Shown one piece after another: positions 9,816-22,088 of a stretch of 64,000 nt of DNA (positions are counted from its first letter, which is position 1; every line of letters begins with the position of its first letter). The notes beneath the pieces were generated by a model. It saw only the letters and a program-made list of their open reading frames with translations. It searched no databases and was not told the origin of the DNA. Source of the stretch: Mangrovibacter phragmitis. GTDB lineage: Bacteria; Pseudomonadota; Gammaproteobacteria; Enterobacterales; Enterobacteriaceae. A program made the translations under genes and the position numbers. The stretch lies in NCBI RefSeq assembly GCF_001655675.1, contig NZ_LYRP01000004.1, forward strand, positions 1-64,000, read 5' to 3'.

Positions 9816-11033
9816 TTATTTCTTCTGTTCGTTCAGCGCACGAATACGTGAAGACAGGGAGAACAACCGAATGAAGCCGCCAGCATGGCTGTGGTCGTAA
9901 ACTTCATCTTCACCGAAAGTCGCGAACTCTTCGCTGTACAGGCTGTTAGGTGATTTTTTCTGAATAGCAGTGACCCGGCCTTTATACAGCTCCAGTACCA
10001 CTTCACCATTCACTTCACCTGCCAGGGATTCTGCAGCTGCCTGCAAAGACTGGCGCAGCGGTGCAAACCAACGGCCGTCATAAACCACGTAGGACATTTC
10101 CAGGCCAACCTGTTCACGCCATTTGAAGCTGTCACGGTCCAGTACCAGCTGCTCAACAGCACGCAATGCAGCCATCATAATGGTGCCCCCTGGGGTTTCG
10201 TAGCAACCACGAGATTTAATACCCACCAGGCGGTTTTCCACGATATCAACACGGCCAACGCCATGTTTGGAACCCAGAACATTCAGTGCTTCCAGGCATT
10301 TGAACGGGCTCATTGCTTCACCGTTCACAGCAACCACTTTACCGTGCTCAACAGTAATGGTGACTTGCTCAGCGGCATCCGGCGCTTCTTTCGGGTCAAC
10401 AGTCCATACCCAGCAATCTTTATTCGGTGCATTCCACGGGCTTTCCAGCACACCGCCTTCAGTAGAGATATGCCAGGCGTTTTCATCACGGCTGTAAATT
10501 TTTTCCAGAGAAGCGGTTGTCGGGATGTCGCGCTCTTTCAGGTATGCCAGCAATGCTTCACGGGAACGCAGATCCCATTCACGCCATGGAGCAATGACCT
10601 TGAGACCAGGAGCCAAGGCAGCCCATGCAGACTCAAAACGAACCTGGTCATTACCTTTACCAGTTGCGCCGTGAGCCAGTGCATCCGCACCCACTTTTTT
10701 CGCCACATCAACCAGCGCCTTAGCGATCAGCGGACGAGCCATGGAAGTACCCAGCAAGTAGCTGCCTTCGTACAGTGCACCGGTTTGCAGTACCGGATAA
10801 ACATAATCACGAATAAATTCTTCACGCAGATCCACAACGTGGCATTCAATCGCTCCGGAACGCAGCGCTTTTTGTTCAACCCCTTTCAGATCATCACGAT
10901 CCTGCCCAATATCCACTACGCAGGCGACAACTTCGCAGCCCTGATAGTTTTCTTTCAGCCAGGGAATGATAGCGGAGGTATCCAGACCACCGGAGTAGGC
11001 GAGAACAACTTTTTTGATGCCGTGATTTTGCAT
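9816..11033 (-). CDS. argG: Argininosuccinate synthase (short type)
   Basis: ATP-dependent condensation of citrulline and aspartate. The start is at [10 protein letters not shown] (405 residues), with AAGGA 8 bases upstream. The ATP pyrophosphatase P-loop AYSGGLDTS is near the N-terminus, and the family motif [13 protein letters not shown] is present. E. coli ArgG is a longer (about 447 residues) and clearly different protein encoded elsewhere. This copy is of the roughly 400-residue type found in many other gammaproteobacteria and sits within the arginine cluster. Confidence 0.95.
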   Translation of the reverse strand: MQNHGIKKVVLAYSGGLDTSAIIPWLKENYQGCEVVACVVDIGQDRDDLKGVEQKALRSGAIECHVVDLREEFIRDYVYPVLQTGALYEGSYLLGTSMARPLIAKALVDVAKKVGADALAHGATGKGNDQVRFESAWAALAPGLKVIAPWREWDLRSREALLAYLKERDIPTTASLEKIYSRDENAWHISTEGGVLESPWNAPNKDCWVWTVDPKEAPDAAEQVTITVEHGKVVAVNGEAMSPFKCLEALNVLGSKHGVGRVDIVENRLVGIKSRGCYETPGGTIMMAALRAVEQLVLDRDSFKWREQVGLEMSYVVYDGRWFAPLRQSLQAAAESLAGEVNGEVVLELYKGRVTAIQKKSPNSLYSEEFATFGEDEVYDHSHAGGFIRLFSLSSRIRALNEQKK

Positions 11034-11103
11034 TTTCTTTTCCTTCAAGAGCGCATTAGGCCTGACCCTGCAGACCATATGGAGTCGTTAAACGTGTAGT
11101 GCG

Positions 11104-11880
11104 TTACGCAATGATACGGGTACCAATCGCAACACCATTGAATAGCGAGGGCAATTGCTCCGCATGGCGCCATGAGGCGATATCTACCGGGCGTCCAAGT
11201 GTACGCGCAGCATCCAGTGCAGCATTAACTTTCACAATCATCCCATCGGTAATGATGCCCTGAGCAATCAGTTGCTCCGCTTTTTCAGCTGTCATTTCAG
11301 CAATACGCTGGCCTTTACCATCCAGGATACCACTCACATCTGACAACAGGATTAAATCAGCACCCAGAGTTGCAGCCAGAGCCGTGGCAGCCTGGTCTGC
11401 GTTCACATTCATCAGCAGGCCATCTTCTGTTATGCCAATAGAACTGACCACCGGGAGGAACCCACCGGCTAATAGTGAGTTCAGCAAACGGTCAGAGCCC
11501 GGTTTTGCCAGGCCAACATGGCCCAGGGATGCGTCCAACTGAGTGACGGTCACACTACCACCATCCGCAAGGCACAGCCCTACAGCATCAATATGGTGTT
11601 TCTGAGCCCAGGCGAGCAATGTTTTATTTGCCGTACCGGCCAGTGCCCCAGTGATAATGTCTATCTGATCTGCCGGGGTAACCCGCAAGCCATTTTTTTT
11701 CTGCACGGGCAGAGCCAGTTTCTTCATTAATTCATCAACCAGGCAGCCACCACCATGGACGATAACCAGAGGGCGCTGGTGGGACTCGCGGTACGTAACC
11801 AGTGCAGCAAACAGGCGTTCCAGTGCTTCTTCACTATCCAGCAGAACACCGCCTAACTTAATAATTAATGGATTCATCAT
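11104..11880 (-). CDS. argB: Acetylglutamate kinase
   Basis: Phosphorylates N-acetylglutamate, the second step of arginine synthesis. The start at [11 protein letters not shown] (258 residues, as in E. coli) has AGGTGAG upstream. The glycine-rich loops IKLGGVLLD and [11 protein letters not shown] and the nucleotide-binding segment [26 protein letters not shown] are conserved. It lies 14 bases after argC in the same operon. Confidence 0.96.
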   Translation of the reverse strand: MMNPLIIKLGGVLLDSEEALERLFAALVTYRESHQRPLVIVHGGGCLVDELMKKLALPVQKKNGLRVTPADQIDIITGALAGTANKTLLAWAQKHHIDAVGLCLADGGSVTVTQLDASLGHVGLAKPGSDRLLNSLLAGGFLPVVSSIGITEDGLLMNVNADQAATALAATLGADLILLSDVSGILDGKGQRIAEMTAEKAEQLIAQGIITDGMIVKVNAALDAARTLGRPVDIASWRHAEQLPSLFNGVAIGTRIIA

Positions 11881-11894
11881 CTCACCTGATTGCT

Positions 11895-12899
11895 TTAAAT
11901 AAGAGCCTGAGTCTCTGTAAAACCAAACCGAATATTTGCGCACTGCATCGCCTGAGCAGCTGCGCCTTTGAGCAGGTTATCTTCCGTGGCGACAACAATC
12001 AGATGCTGCCCCTGTACGGCAAAACCGATATCACAGAATGGTAAACCAACAACATTTTTCAGTGCAGGCACACCTTTCTCATAAAGCCGAACCAACGGCT
12101 TATCACCATAAGCCTGTTGGTACACCGCCGCAATTTGCTGCTGAGTAACCCCATCCTGCAAACGGCAGGTGATGGTTTCCAGGATACCGCGTGGGAAGTT
12201 CCCCAGATGCGGGGTGAAAATAATATCCGCGCCAAGATGCGATGCGATTTCAGGCTGGTGCCGGTGGGTGAACACACCGTACGGCTGCAGGCTGACTTCG
12301 CAGAAACTGTTAGACAGTGACGCTTTACGCCCTGCACCACTCACTCCACTGGTGGCATTGATAACCGGCCACTGAGTGAGATCCAGCAGACCATTATCAA
12401 TCAACGGTTTCAGCGCCAGTTGTGCGGCTGTTGGGTAACATCCCGGAACAGCAATTAAATCAGCCTGCTTAATTTTGTCTGCCTGCCACTCAGCAAGGCC
12501 ATAAACAGCGCTGTCGAGCAAATCTGGATGCTGGTGAGTAAAACCGTAATACTGGGTATAGAACTCAGCATTATTAACCCGGTATGCCCCGGATAAATCA
12601 AACACCACACAACCCGCAGCAAGAAACTGCGGAGCCAGGTCATGGCTGACTTCATGGGCCGTGGCGAGGAAAACGACATCAACACCTTGCGTAAATTCGC
12701 TAATATCAGACATAGGCTGAAGCGGCAAATCCACAATCCCTTTCAGTTGAGGGTGAAGACTTGAAAGTAACTTTCCTGCATCTGAACTTTGCGCAGACAC
12801 TGTCAATGCGGTTATGTTCATATGAGGATGGCGATTCACATAGGAAGCAAGCTCTGCGCCGGTATAACCGCTGGCACCTACAATCAGCGTATTCAACAT
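11895..12899 (-). CDS. argC: N-acetyl-gamma-glutamyl-phosphate reductase
   Basis: NADPH-dependent third step of arginine synthesis. The start at [17 protein letters not shown] gives 334 residues, the E. coli length, with a Rossmann nucleotide-binding motif at the N-terminus and the catalytic cysteine C154 in [10 protein letters not shown]. An ATG 27 bases upstream is in frame but adds residues that E. coli lacks. It is the first gene of the leftward arg operon, divergent from argE. Confidence 0.96.
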   Translation of the reverse strand: MLNTLIVGASGYTGAELASYVNRHPHMNITALTVSAQSSDAGKLLSSLHPQLKGIVDLPLQPMSDISEFTQGVDVVFLATAHEVSHDLAPQFLAAGCVVFDLSGAYRVNNAEFYTQYYGFTHQHPDLLDSAVYGLAEWQADKIKQADLIAVPGCYPTAAQLALKPLIDNGLLDLTQWPVINATSGVSGAGRKASLSNSFCEVSLQPYGVFTHRHQPEIASHLGADIIFTPHLGNFPRGILETITCRLQDGVTQQQIAAVYQQAYGDKPLVRLYEKGVPALKNVVGLPFCDIGFAVQGQHLIVVATEDNLLKGAAAQAMQCANIRFGFTETQALI

Positions 12900-13025
12900 T
12901 GGGGTTGTATACCTTCTTTCCGTCATTTTTAACCTGGCTTCGGCCTCTGCCGGAACCGCGTATTACTGGTTTACTCTTTGCCCTGTAACAGCAGAGCAAG
13001 AAAAGATTCATTTCTGAGCAATGTT

Positions 13026-13043
13026 AATGTATTTTTATTCATT
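13026..13043. promoter_or_regulatory. ARG box (ArgR operator) between argC and argE
   Basis: The minus strand reads AATGAATAAAAATACAT, which fits the ARG-box consensus (TGAAT, A/T-rich centre, then ATTCA-like) and matches the box I recall from the E. coli argECBH control region. It overlaps the likely argE -35 (TTCATT, 13038-13043), which has a -10 TATACT at 13061-13066. Arginine-bound ArgR should thus repress both directions. A second, weaker box probably lies on one side. Confidence 0.82.
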
Positions 13044-13090
13044 AATTTTGCATGATTATCTATACTATTGTGACCCAGGACATGTCAACA

Positions 13091-14242
13091 GTGAAGATGA
13101 AATTACCGCCTTTTATCGAGATATATCGAGCGTTGATAGCAACGCCATCTATCAGTGCAACCGAAAGTTCACTGGATCAAAGTAATGCTTCTTTAATCAA
13201 TTTGCTTGCAGGCTGGTTTGGCGACCTGGGGTTTCAGGTTGAAGTCCAGCCAGTCCCTGGTACACGTAATAAGTTTAATATGCTTGCCCGTATCGGCCAG
13301 GGTGCTGGCGGGTTGTTGCTTGCCGGGCATACCGACACCGTGCCATTTGACGACGGCCGCTGGACTCGCGACCCGTTTTCATTAACTGAACACGACAATA
13401 AACTTTACGGGCTGGGCACGGCAGATATGAAAGGTTTCTTTGCCTTCATTCTTGATGCACTGCGTGATATCGACGTCACCCGCCTGACCAAACCGCTCTA
13501 CATTTTGGCAACCGCCGATGAAGAGACCTCCATGGCCGGTGCTCGCTATTTTGCAGAAAATACACAAATCCGCCCGGACTGCGCCATCATTGGCGAGCCT
13601 ACCTCATTGCAACCGGTGCGCGCGCACAAAGGGCATATGTCCAGCGCCATCCGGATCACCGGGCAATCAGGGCATTCCAGCGATCCCGCCAGGGGCATTA
13701 ACGCCATCGAGCTGATGCACGATGCAATTGGTCATATCATGGCGTTGCGCGACGACCTGAAATCCCGTTTCCACCATGGTGCGTTCACCATTCCATATCC
13801 AACACTCAACCTGGGCCATATTCACGGCGGTGATGCATCCAACCGCATTTGTGCCTGCTGTGAATTACATATGGATATTCGCCCATTACCCGGCATGACA
13901 CTGGATGATTTAAATGGCTTGCTGCAAGAGGCCTTATCGCCTGTAAGCAACCAGTGGCCTGGCCGCCTGGATATTTCCGAGTTACATCCACCAATTCCCG
14001 GTTATGAATGCCCGGTGAACCATGAACTTGTCGCAGTGGTGGAAAAACTGCTCAATACACCAACAGAAGTCGTTAACTACTGTACAGAAGCACCGTTTAT
14101 CCAAACCTTGTGTCCAACGCTGGTACTTGGCCCTGGCTCTATTAACCAGGCGCACCAACCTGACGAATACCTGGAAACCCGGTTTATCAAACCCACACAA
14201 GAACTGATAACCCAGGTTATCCATCATTTTTGTTGGCATTAA
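13091..14242 (+). CDS. argE: Acetylornithine deacetylase
   Basis: Zinc hydrolase that releases ornithine from N-acetylornithine. The start is taken as GTG at 13091, giving 383 residues beginning MKMKLPPF, which matches E. coli in length and beginning; AGGA lies 10 bases upstream. The ATG at 13082 has AGGA only one base away and is unlikely, while the ATG at 13097 is possible. The M20 metallopeptidase motifs [25 protein letters not shown] and IIGEPTS are present, as is the C-terminal HQPDEYLE block. It is divergent from argCBGH. Confidence 0.94.
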   Translation: MKMKLPPFIEIYRALIATPSISATESSLDQSNASLINLLAGWFGDLGFQVEVQPVPGTRNKFNMLARIGQGAGGLLLAGHTDTVPFDDGRWTRDPFSLTEHDNKLYGLGTADMKGFFAFILDALRDIDVTRLTKPLYILATADEETSMAGARYFAENTQIRPDCAIIGEPTSLQPVRAHKGHMSSAIRITGQSGHSSDPARGINAIELMHDAIGHIMALRDDLKSRFHHGAFTIPYPTLNLGHIHGGDASNRICACCELHMDIRPLPGMTLDDLNGLLQEALSPVSNQWPGRLDISELHPPIPGYECPVNHELVAVVEKLLNTPTEVVNYCTEAPFIQTLCPTLVLGPGSINQAHQPDEYLETRFIKPTQELITQVIHHFCWH

Positions 14243-14544
14243 ATCAGTGGTAAGACCAATTCACTCTTTTGTATCAGGCAAAAGAGTGAATTAGTAATAT
14301 TTAACATTTTCGCGCGAAAATAATCGGTATTTCCGCGTGAAAGTGCTGGAAATCAGTGTAATTCCATAAGAATTACTTATCGGGGGCCAGCAATATTAAA
14401 TTTCATAAATTCACCAAATTTACGTGTTTGCTGAAGCGATTTCGCAGCAATTGACGAATGGAAACTAACGTGGCTTTATAAAAGGCGGTGTTTAACCCGC
14501 CAGGGTGAAAATCAATTGCATTTAGATGGGGTGTCTGGGGTCAT
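14243..14544 (+). promoter_or_regulatory. argE-ppc intergenic region with ppc promoter
   Basis: A gene-free stretch of 302 bases. An inverted repeat AATTCACTCTTTT / AAAAGAGTGAATT (14258-14292) follows argE but lacks a T run. A likely ppc promoter has TTGACG at 14451-14456 and TTTATA at 14475-14480 (18 bases apart), with a small hairpin TTGCTG/CAGCAA (14428-14450) just ahead. GGGGT precedes the ppc start. No small gene was recognised. Confidence 0.55.
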
Positions 14545-17196
14545 ATGAACGAACAATATTCCGCTTTGCGAAGTAATGTCAGTATGCTCGGCAAATTGCT
14601 CGGGGATACCATTAAGGATGTTTTGGGAGAACACATTCTTGATCGTGTAGAAACAATCCGTAAATTGTCGAAGTCTTCCCGCGCTGGCAACGACGCAAAT
14701 CGGCAGGAGTTACTGAATACTTTACAGAACCTGTCTAAAGATGAACTACTTCCTGTAGCACGCGCCTTTAGTCAGTTTCTGAATCTTGCCAACACAGCAG
14801 AGCAATTTCACAGCATTTCAGCCAATGGTGAATCAGCGAATAGCCCTGAAATTATTGCAAAAACAATTAAAAAGTTAAAAGCACAACCCAATTTAACTGA
14901 AGCTGCGATAAAAGAATCATTAGAATCTCTGTCACTGGAATTAGTGTTAACCGCGCACCCGACAGAAATTACTCGCCGGACACTTATTCATAAAATGGTG
15001 GAAGTGAATAATTGTCTTAAACAACTGGATCACAGTGATATTCCGGAATATGAACGTAATCAGATAATGCGCCGTCTGCGCCAGCTGATTGCCCAGTCAT
15101 GGCATACCGATGAAATTCGTAAACACCGCCCGTCCCCGGTTGATGAAGCTAAATGGGGCTTTGCTGTTGTTGAAAACAGCCTGTGGGATGGTGTACCTGG
15201 CTATTTGCGTGAACTGAATGAACAGTTGGAAGAGCATCTTAACTACAAGTTACCTGTTGATTTCGTTCCGGTACGCTTCACTTCGTGGATGGGTGGCGAC
15301 CGCGATGGCAACCCAAACGTTACCGCCGATATTACTCGCCATGTTTTATTACTCAGCCGCTGGAAAGCCACTGACCTGTTTCTGAAAGACATACAGGTGC
15401 TTATCTCTGAACTTTCAATGGCAGATGCCACACCTGAACTGCTTAAACTGGCCGGTGATGAACATAGTGAAGAACCTTATCGCCATATCCTTAAAGGGTT
15501 ACGCAGCCAGTTAATGGCTACCCAGACCTGGCTGGAAGCCCGGCTGAAAGGGCAGAAATTGCCACGCCCACAAGGTTTGCTCACGCAAAACGAACAATTG
15601 TGGGATCCATTATATGCCTGCTACCAGTCACTGCACGCTTGTGGCATGGGTATTATTGCTAATGGTGAGTTGCTGGATACACTGCGCCGCATCAAATGCT
15701 TCGGTGTTCCACTGGTTCGTATCGACATTCGCCAGGAAAGTACCCGCCATTCAGATGCCATGGGTGAAATCACTCGCTATCTGGGTCTTGGCGACTATGA
15801 AAGCTGGTCTGAAGCCGACAAACAGGCATTCTTAATTCGCGAACTGAATTCCAAACGCCCGTTACTGCCTCGCCAGTGGCAACCAAGCGACGACACGCGC
15901 GAAGTGCTGGAAACCTGCAAAGTCATTGCCGAAGCGCCGCGTGGTTCTATCGCCGCTTATGTTATTTCCATGGCGAAAACGCCGTCTGATGTCCTGGCCG
16001 TACACTTACTGTTGAAAGAAGCGGGTATCGAATTTGCTCTGCCAGTCGCACCGCTGTTTGAAACACTGGATGACCTGAATAATGCCAACGATGTGATGAC
16101 TCAGTTACTGAACATTGACTGGTATCGCGGGTTTATTCAGGGCAAACAAATGGTAATGATCGGCTATTCCGATTCTGCCAAAGATGCCGGTGTAATGGCC
16201 GCTTCGTGGGCACAATATCAGGCACAGGATGCCCTGATTAAAACTTGTGAAAAAGCAGGCATTGCATTGACACTGTTCCATGGACGTGGTGGTTCCATTG
16301 GCCGTGGTGGCGCACCAGCCCATGCGGCTTTGCTGTCTCAACCGCCAGGCAGCCTGAAAGGTGGTCTGCGTGTTACCGAACAGGGCGAAATGATTCGCTT
16401 CAAATATGGTGTGCCTGAAGTCACTATCAGTAGCCTGTCGCTCTATACCGGGGCAATTCTGGAAGCCAACCTGTTGCCGCCGCCAGAACCGAAAGCCAGC
16501 TGGCGCAACATTATGGACGAATTGTCCGTACTTTCCTGCAATATGTACCGGGGTTATGTGCGCGAGAACAAAGACTTTGTTCCGTATTTCCGCTCCGCAA
16601 CACCTGAGCTTGAACTGGGTAAATTGCCGCTGGGTTCCCGCCCGGCAAAACGTCGCCCTAATGGTGGTGTGGAATCCCTGCGCGCCATTCCGTGGATTTT
16701 TGCCTGGACACAAAACCGTTTAATGCTACCAGCATGGTTAGGAGCAGGTGCTGCACTACAGAAAATTGTGGATGATGGTAAACAGGACCAGTTAGAAAGC
16801 ATGTGCCGCGACTGGCCATTCTTCTCCACACGCCTTGGCATGCTGGAGATGGTCTTTGCAAAAACCGATTTATGGCTGGCCGAATACTATGACCAGCGTC
16901 TGGTGAAACCAGAGCTCTGGCCTCTGGGCCAGGAACTGCGCAAACAACTGGAAGCTGACATCAAACTGGTGCTGGCTATTGCCAATGATTCCCATCTGAT
17001 GGCCGACTTGCCATGGATTGCGGAGTCTATCACTCTGCGTAATATCTACACCGACCCACTGAATGTTCTGCAGGCTGAGTTGCTGCACCGCTCACGCCAG
17101 GCCGAGGCCGAGGGCAGTGAACCTGACCCGCGAATCGAACAGGCACTGATGGTGACAATTGCCGGGGTTGCGGCCGGGATGCGTAATACAGGTTAA
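14545..17196 (+). CDS. ppc: Phosphoenolpyruvate carboxylase
   Basis: Carboxylates phosphoenolpyruvate to oxaloacetate to refill the citric-acid cycle. The product is 883 residues, exactly the E. coli length. The two family signatures are present: [12 protein letters not shown] around the catalytic histidine near residue 138, and the glycine-rich loop [12 protein letters not shown]. The C-terminus MRNTG is the conserved end involved in allosteric control. It is monocistronic and closed by a perfect palindromic terminator. Confidence 0.97.
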   Translation: MNEQYSALRSNVSMLGKLLGDTIKDVLGEHILDRVETIRKLSKSSRAGNDANRQELLNTLQNLSKDELLPVARAFSQFLNLANTAEQFHSISANGESANSPEIIAKTIKKLKAQPNLTEAAIKESLESLSLELVLTAHPTEITRRTLIHKMVEVNNCLKQLDHSDIPEYERNQIMRRLRQLIAQSWHTDEIRKHRPSPVDEAKWGFAVVENSLWDGVPGYLRELNEQLEEHLNYKLPVDFVPVRFTSWMGGDRDGNPNVTADITRHVLLLSRWKATDLFLKDIQVLISELSMADATPELLKLAGDEHSEEPYRHILKGLRSQLMATQTWLEARLKGQKLPRPQGLLTQNEQLWDPLYACYQSLHACGMGIIANGELLDTLRRIKCFGVPLVRIDIRQESTRHSDAMGEITRYLGLGDYESWSEADKQAFLIRELNSKRPLLPRQWQPSDDTREVLETCKVIAEAPRGSIAAYVISMAKTPSDVLAVHLLLKEAGIEFALPVAPLFETLDDLNNANDVMTQLLNIDWYRGFIQGKQMVMIGYSDSAKDAGVMAASWAQYQAQDALIKTCEKAGIALTLFHGRGGSIGRGGAPAHAALLSQPPGSLKGGLRVTEQGEMIRFKYGVPEVTISSLSLYTGAILEANLLPPPEPKASWRNIMDELSVLSCNMYRGYVRENKDFVPYFRSATPELELGKLPLGSRPAKRRPNGGVESLRAIPWIFAWTQNRLMLPAWLGAGAALQKIVDDGKQDQLESMCRDWPFFSTRLGMLEMVFAKTDLWLAEYYDQRLVKPELWPLGQELRKQLEADIKLVLAIANDSHLMADLPWIAESITLRNIYTDPLNVLQAELLHRSRQAEAEGSEPDPRIEQALMVTIAGVAAGMRNTG

Positions 17197-17243
17197 CCGG
17201 TTTAATACATAACTGTTCAGACTCGCGCTGGCGGGTAACACAG

Positions 17244-17269
17244 AAACCCGGAAGCATGCTTCCGGGTTT
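17244..17269 (+). terminator. Terminator after ppc
   Basis: A perfect palindrome with AAACCCGGAAGC on the left and its complement on the right, ending in TTTA, about 47 bases after the ppc stop. Confidence 0.8.
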
Positions 17270-17372
17270 ATTATTCCGCAATTTACCGCCTTCAGCGCAA
17301 TATTTTCCTGTTTCTGCCGCAGTAAACTGCCCATTAGCGCACTCCCATTGCACTTACCGTTGGAGGATTATC

Positions 17373-18467
17373 ATGGACAGTATTACGGCATCACCCGGTA
17401 AATATATTCAGGGCCAGCATATTCTCAGCCGTGCCGGGCAATACCTGAAACCACTTGGGCAGCACTTTTTAGTGCTCGCAGACAGCTTTGTCGCCGATCT
17501 GGTGGAAGAGATGCTGCGCCGTACCTGTGAAGAGCATCAAATTGATGTGGAGTTCGCACTCTTTGGTGGCGAGTGTTCACAACCCGAAATTGACCAACTT
17601 TGTATACTGGCGCAACGAGCGGAATGCGATGCAATACTGGGGATTGGTGGCGGGAAAACGCTTGATACAGCAAAAGCCGTAGCTTGCCTGATGAAAAGCC
17701 CAATGGTCATTGCGCCAACAGTAGCATCCAGTGATGCCCCATGCAGTGCGCTGTCTGTTATTTACTGTGAGGATGGTTCTCTCGACCGTTACCTGCCATT
17801 ACCTCATAACCCGGACCTGGTATTGGTAGATAGTGCAATTATTGCCGGAGCGCCACCACGGTTACTGGCCGCAGGTATTGGTGATGCCTTATCCACCTGG
17901 TTTGAAGCCCGTGCCTGTGCAAAAAGTGGCGCAGTGACCAGTGCAGGAGGCTTACCTGGCAGAGCTGCGCTGGCACTGGCTGAACTCTGCTACCGCACGC
18001 TCCTTGAATCAGGTGTCACTGCTGTCTCAGACGCACAACAACATAACGTCACCGCAGCGCTGGAACGTGTTATTGAAGCCAATATTTACCTGAGTGGTAT
18101 TGGGTTTGAGAGTGGCGGTCTGGCAGCAGCACATGCTGTCCATAACGGGCTAACAACCCTGCCGGATACGCAAAAAACACTGCATGGCGAAAAAGTCGCG
18201 TTTGGTACACGGGTGCAGTTAATACTCGAAGATGCCCCACAGGAAGAACAGGTAGCAGTACTGAATCTGTGTCACAAATCAGGTTTACCCGTCACGCTGA
18301 GTGAATTAGGTATTACACAAGGGGTTGAGGAAAAAGTCCGCCAGGTAGCACAGGCCAGTTGCCAGCCAGAAAGCCCAATGCACAACATGCCGGGCAAAAT
18401 AACACCACAACAGGTGTTCGACGCCATCTTGCTGGCAGATGAACTTGGCCGCATGGCATCATCATAA
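17373..18467 (+). CDS. gldA: Glycerol dehydrogenase
   Basis: NAD-dependent, zinc-containing oxidation of glycerol to dihydroxyacetone. The start at [14 protein letters not shown] (364 residues) is preceded by GGAGG at 17362. The iron/zinc alcohol dehydrogenase fold is recognisable from [13 protein letters not shown] (nucleotide binding), [15 protein letters not shown], and the metal-binding HAVHNGL and HGEKVAFG histidines. E. coli has katG between gldA and metF; here metF follows directly, converging with a 56-base gap. Confidence 0.94.
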   Translation: MDSITASPGKYIQGQHILSRAGQYLKPLGQHFLVLADSFVADLVEEMLRRTCEEHQIDVEFALFGGECSQPEIDQLCILAQRAECDAILGIGGGKTLDTAKAVACLMKSPMVIAPTVASSDAPCSALSVIYCEDGSLDRYLPLPHNPDLVLVDSAIIAGAPPRLLAAGIGDALSTWFEARACAKSGAVTSAGGLPGRAALALAELCYRTLLESGVTAVSDAQQHNVTAALERVIEANIYLSGIGFESGGLAAAHAVHNGLTTLPDTQKTLHGEKVAFGTRVQLILEDAPQEEQVAVLNLCHKSGLPVTLSELGITQGVEEKVRQVAQASCQPESPMHNMPGKITPQQVFDAILLADELGRMASS

Positions 18468-18523
18468 CCCGGCGTTTTCTCCAGCCAGGGAGTTACACAC
18501 CACCTGGCTGATACAAGAGCAAA

Positions 18524-19417
<894 letters not shown>

Positions 19418-19456
19418 TTACCTCATCACTCTTATCGCTGTTCTGTTATTTTTTAC

Positions 19457-19480
19457 ATCTATACGTTTAGACGTCCAGAT
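19457..19480. promoter_or_regulatory. MetJ boxes upstream of metF
   Basis: Three consecutive 8-base units, ATCTATAC, GTTTAGAC and GTCCAGAT, resemble the met box AGACGTCT. They lie about 43 bases ahead of the metF start codon, where the S-adenosylmethionine-bound MetJ repressor would block the promoter. Confidence 0.85.
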
Positions 19481-19653
19481 GTAAAAATGAAGGAAAAGCC
19501 TCGCCCCGTCAACTGAAAAATTCTTGAGTAACAGGAATAATTATCAGCCAACGTGAAAAAATTTCATGGATAAGTGATGATTTTTATACGCAGAAGGTGA
19601 TGGCATACCGCCTTCAGGCCATCAGGCCCGAATAGCGGTATGAATAGCAGGAT

Positions 19654-22086
19654 TTAAAGCAATTTTGCCAGGCGATTGATATCCGACTGAATGGCGCCAG
19701 CGGTAACATCCCTCCCGGCACCGGGCCCGCGAATCACCAGGGGATTATCCCGATACCAGCGGCTTTCAATAGCAAATACATTGTCACAGGGCAACAGAGA
19801 AGCTAACGGATGTTCCTGTCGTACCGCTTCCACACCAACCCGGGCTTTACCATTGGCATCAAAACGGGCTACATAACGCAATACCAGCCCCATCTCCTGC
19901 GCAGCTTCCAGGCGTTGCAACATTTGCTCATTCAGTGCATCACCATTTTCGAAGAAATAGTCGACAGAACCAGACTCACAACCAACCGGAACCAGTGATT
20001 CGACCCGCACCTGTTCAGGTTCGATGTCGTACCCGGCTTCACGCGCCAAAATCACCAATTTGCGCATGACATCCTGCCCCGACAGATCTACCCGCGGATC
20101 AGGCTCAGTCAGCCCCTGCTGCCAGGCCTGATCCACCAGATCGGTGAAAGGCACTGTGCCGTCAAATTGCAAAAACAACCAGGAGAGTGTGCCGGAGAAA
20201 ATTCCACTGATCGCAAGGATCGAGTCACCACTGTCTCGCAAGTCCCGAACCGTATGGTTTACGGGTAAACCCGCACCCACAGTTGCGTTGTATAACCAGT
20301 GACGCCCTGTTTTCGCAAACGCATCGCGAATCAGGCGAAATTTATCGCTGGAACTGGCTCCTGCCAGTTTATTCGCACTAATGACGTGGAAACCGTGGCT
20401 GGCAAAATCCAGATACTGATCAGCCAGTTGTTCACTGGCTGTTACATCCAGCACCACCAGGTCATCGTACGGGTGTGCCCGCATCCATAAGAAAAGCGCT
20501 TCTTCATCCAGCTCTACAGCTTCATCATTGAAGAAAGCCAGTGCCCGGCTGGCATCAAGCCCATCATAGCTTAACAAGCTGCGGCGGCTGTCCACCACGC
20601 CAGCCAGAATAAATTCAAACCCTGTCCGGGCAGATAATGATTCCTGCTCACGGGCAAATAACTCAAGCCAGCGAGAACCAATGTTGCCTTTTCCGAACAG
20701 CACCAGACCAATGCGCTTCTCGGCGCGGAACAAAGACTGGTGCAGCCCCTGAATCAGGTGTTCAGTTGGCCCGCTGCGGAGTACAGCAACCAGGCTGATG
20801 CCTTCATCCGATTGCCAGATAAACTCGACTGGCTGGTCTTTTAACTGCTGCCAGAAGCGGTGGCTGTGCAGAGGATTACGGCACACCCCAGCCCCTACCA
20901 TCGCAACCAAAGCCAGCCCTTCACGCAGTACCAGCTCGCCTTGCGGCGCAATATCCTGTAATTGCTGCCAGGCACTGTTCACCACTTCCGAGGTATAGCA
21001 CAGTTGCAACAGATGGCGGTCAGGATGCACACCAATAGCAAGAGGGCGAAGTTGAGCGCGTTTCAGCACCGTATCCACCTCTTTTTGCGCCTGGCGGAAA
21101 TCTTGTTCCGGCGCCAACTGGAGTTCAATCAAACACACATCGTCGTGACTGGTCACAATACGTGCCCCAGTCCCCGAGGCTAATACTCGTTCAATACGCG
21201 TTGAGCCTTGCTCCGGGTTATAGCTACAACGCAACTGCAGGTCGATATCGCTGCCGGATACAGGCTGGAGTGTACGGGTATGCAGCACTGGCGCGGCAAG
21301 GCGAGCCAGTTCACTGGCTTCATCCAGGCGCAATAACGGCAGCAGGCAGGCATCACTCACCTTACGTGGATCCGCGCTATAAACGCCAGCCACGTCACTC
21401 CAGATAGTGACACGGGAAACCCCTGCCAGCGCACCAATTTGCGTCGCAGAATAGTCAGAGCCATTACGGCCCAGCAATACCGTTTCTCCGGCGTTGTTAC
21501 GGCAAATAAAGCCGGTTACTACAATACGCTTGCCTGGATGCTGAACCAGGAGTTGTTGTAACAACGGATAAGACAGGCCTTCATTTACCTGAGGCTGTGC
21601 CGCACGTTCTGCCCGCATAAAATCGCGGGCGTCCAGCCAGGCGGCTTCCATCCCTTGCAACCTGAGGACCTCAGACATCAACCGGGCCGACCACACTTCA
21701 CCATGACCGACAACCTCGGCATAAATGGCATCGGTGATTGTGCTGTCCAGCAATACAGCAAGACGCTCCAGATCATGAATAAAATCGGCAATCAGTACGT
21801 CGGCAATTTCGGCGGGCAGTAGCCCGCTAATCAGCTCGGTCTGATAACGACGTAGTGCTTGCTGCACCTGGTGAGCAGAGAGCCGGTCAGTCTGACTCAG
21901 TTTCAGCCAACTAATCAGCTGGTTGGTTGTGCTGCCGGCGGCAGATACCACCACTAAATCGCCAGGACAGGAATACTCTTCCAAAATTGTGGCCACCCGC
22001 AAGTAGCACTTCACATCGGCAAGACTGCTCCCGCCAAACTTATGTAACTGGCGGCCTGCGCCCCCTGCTGGTGCAGTAACACTCAT
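19654..22086 (-). CDS. metL: Bifunctional aspartokinase II / homoserine dehydrogenase II
   Basis: Catalyses the first and third steps from aspartate toward methionine. The 810 residues equal the E. coli length. The aspartokinase domain is N-terminal (KFGGSSLADV near residue 16, GRNGSDYSAT near 217). An ACT-like linker follows, and the homoserine dehydrogenase domain has its Rossmann motif VLFGKGNIGSRW near residue 466 and ISANKLAGAS. MetL-type enzymes are controlled by repression rather than by feedback. It lies 2 bases after metB, forming metBL. Confidence 0.96.
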   Translation of the reverse strand: MSVTAPAGGAGRQLHKFGGSSLADVKCYLRVATILEEYSCPGDLVVVSAAGSTTNQLISWLKLSQTDRLSAHQVQQALRRYQTELISGLLPAEIADVLIADFIHDLERLAVLLDSTITDAIYAEVVGHGEVWSARLMSEVLRLQGMEAAWLDARDFMRAERAAQPQVNEGLSYPLLQQLLVQHPGKRIVVTGFICRNNAGETVLLGRNGSDYSATQIGALAGVSRVTIWSDVAGVYSADPRKVSDACLLPLLRLDEASELARLAAPVLHTRTLQPVSGSDIDLQLRCSYNPEQGSTRIERVLASGTGARIVTSHDDVCLIELQLAPEQDFRQAQKEVDTVLKRAQLRPLAIGVHPDRHLLQLCYTSEVVNSAWQQLQDIAPQGELVLREGLALVAMVGAGVCRNPLHSHRFWQQLKDQPVEFIWQSDEGISLVAVLRSGPTEHLIQGLHQSLFRAEKRIGLVLFGKGNIGSRWLELFAREQESLSARTGFEFILAGVVDSRRSLLSYDGLDASRALAFFNDEAVELDEEALFLWMRAHPYDDLVVLDVTASEQLADQYLDFASHGFHVISANKLAGASSSDKFRLIRDAFAKTGRHWLYNATVGAGLPVNHTVRDLRDSGDSILAISGIFSGTLSWLFLQFDGTVPFTDLVDQAWQQGLTEPDPRVDLSGQDVMRKLVILAREAGYDIEPEQVRVESLVPVGCESGSVDYFFENGDALNEQMLQRLEAAQEMGLVLRYVARFDANGKARVGVEAVRQEHPLASLLPCDNVFAIESRWYRDNPLVIRGPGAGRDVTAGAIQSDINRLAKLL

Positions 22087-22088
22087 AC

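Noticed and set aside
13052-13096. Longer argE starting at ATG 13052 or ATG 13082
   Set aside because: The first lies next to the ARG box within the argE promoter (upstream of the -10), and the second has AGGA only one base away; GTG at 13091 gives the E. coli length and N-terminus.
17197-17372. Longer gldA from 17256
   Set aside because: It would start inside the ppc terminator hairpin; the ATG at 17373 has a strong GGAGG and the family N-terminus.
18481-18512. Imperfect inverted repeat CAGCCAGG / CCTGGCTG between gldA and metF
   Set aside because: No T run on either strand and only a short stem; a real terminator is possible but not supported enough to list.
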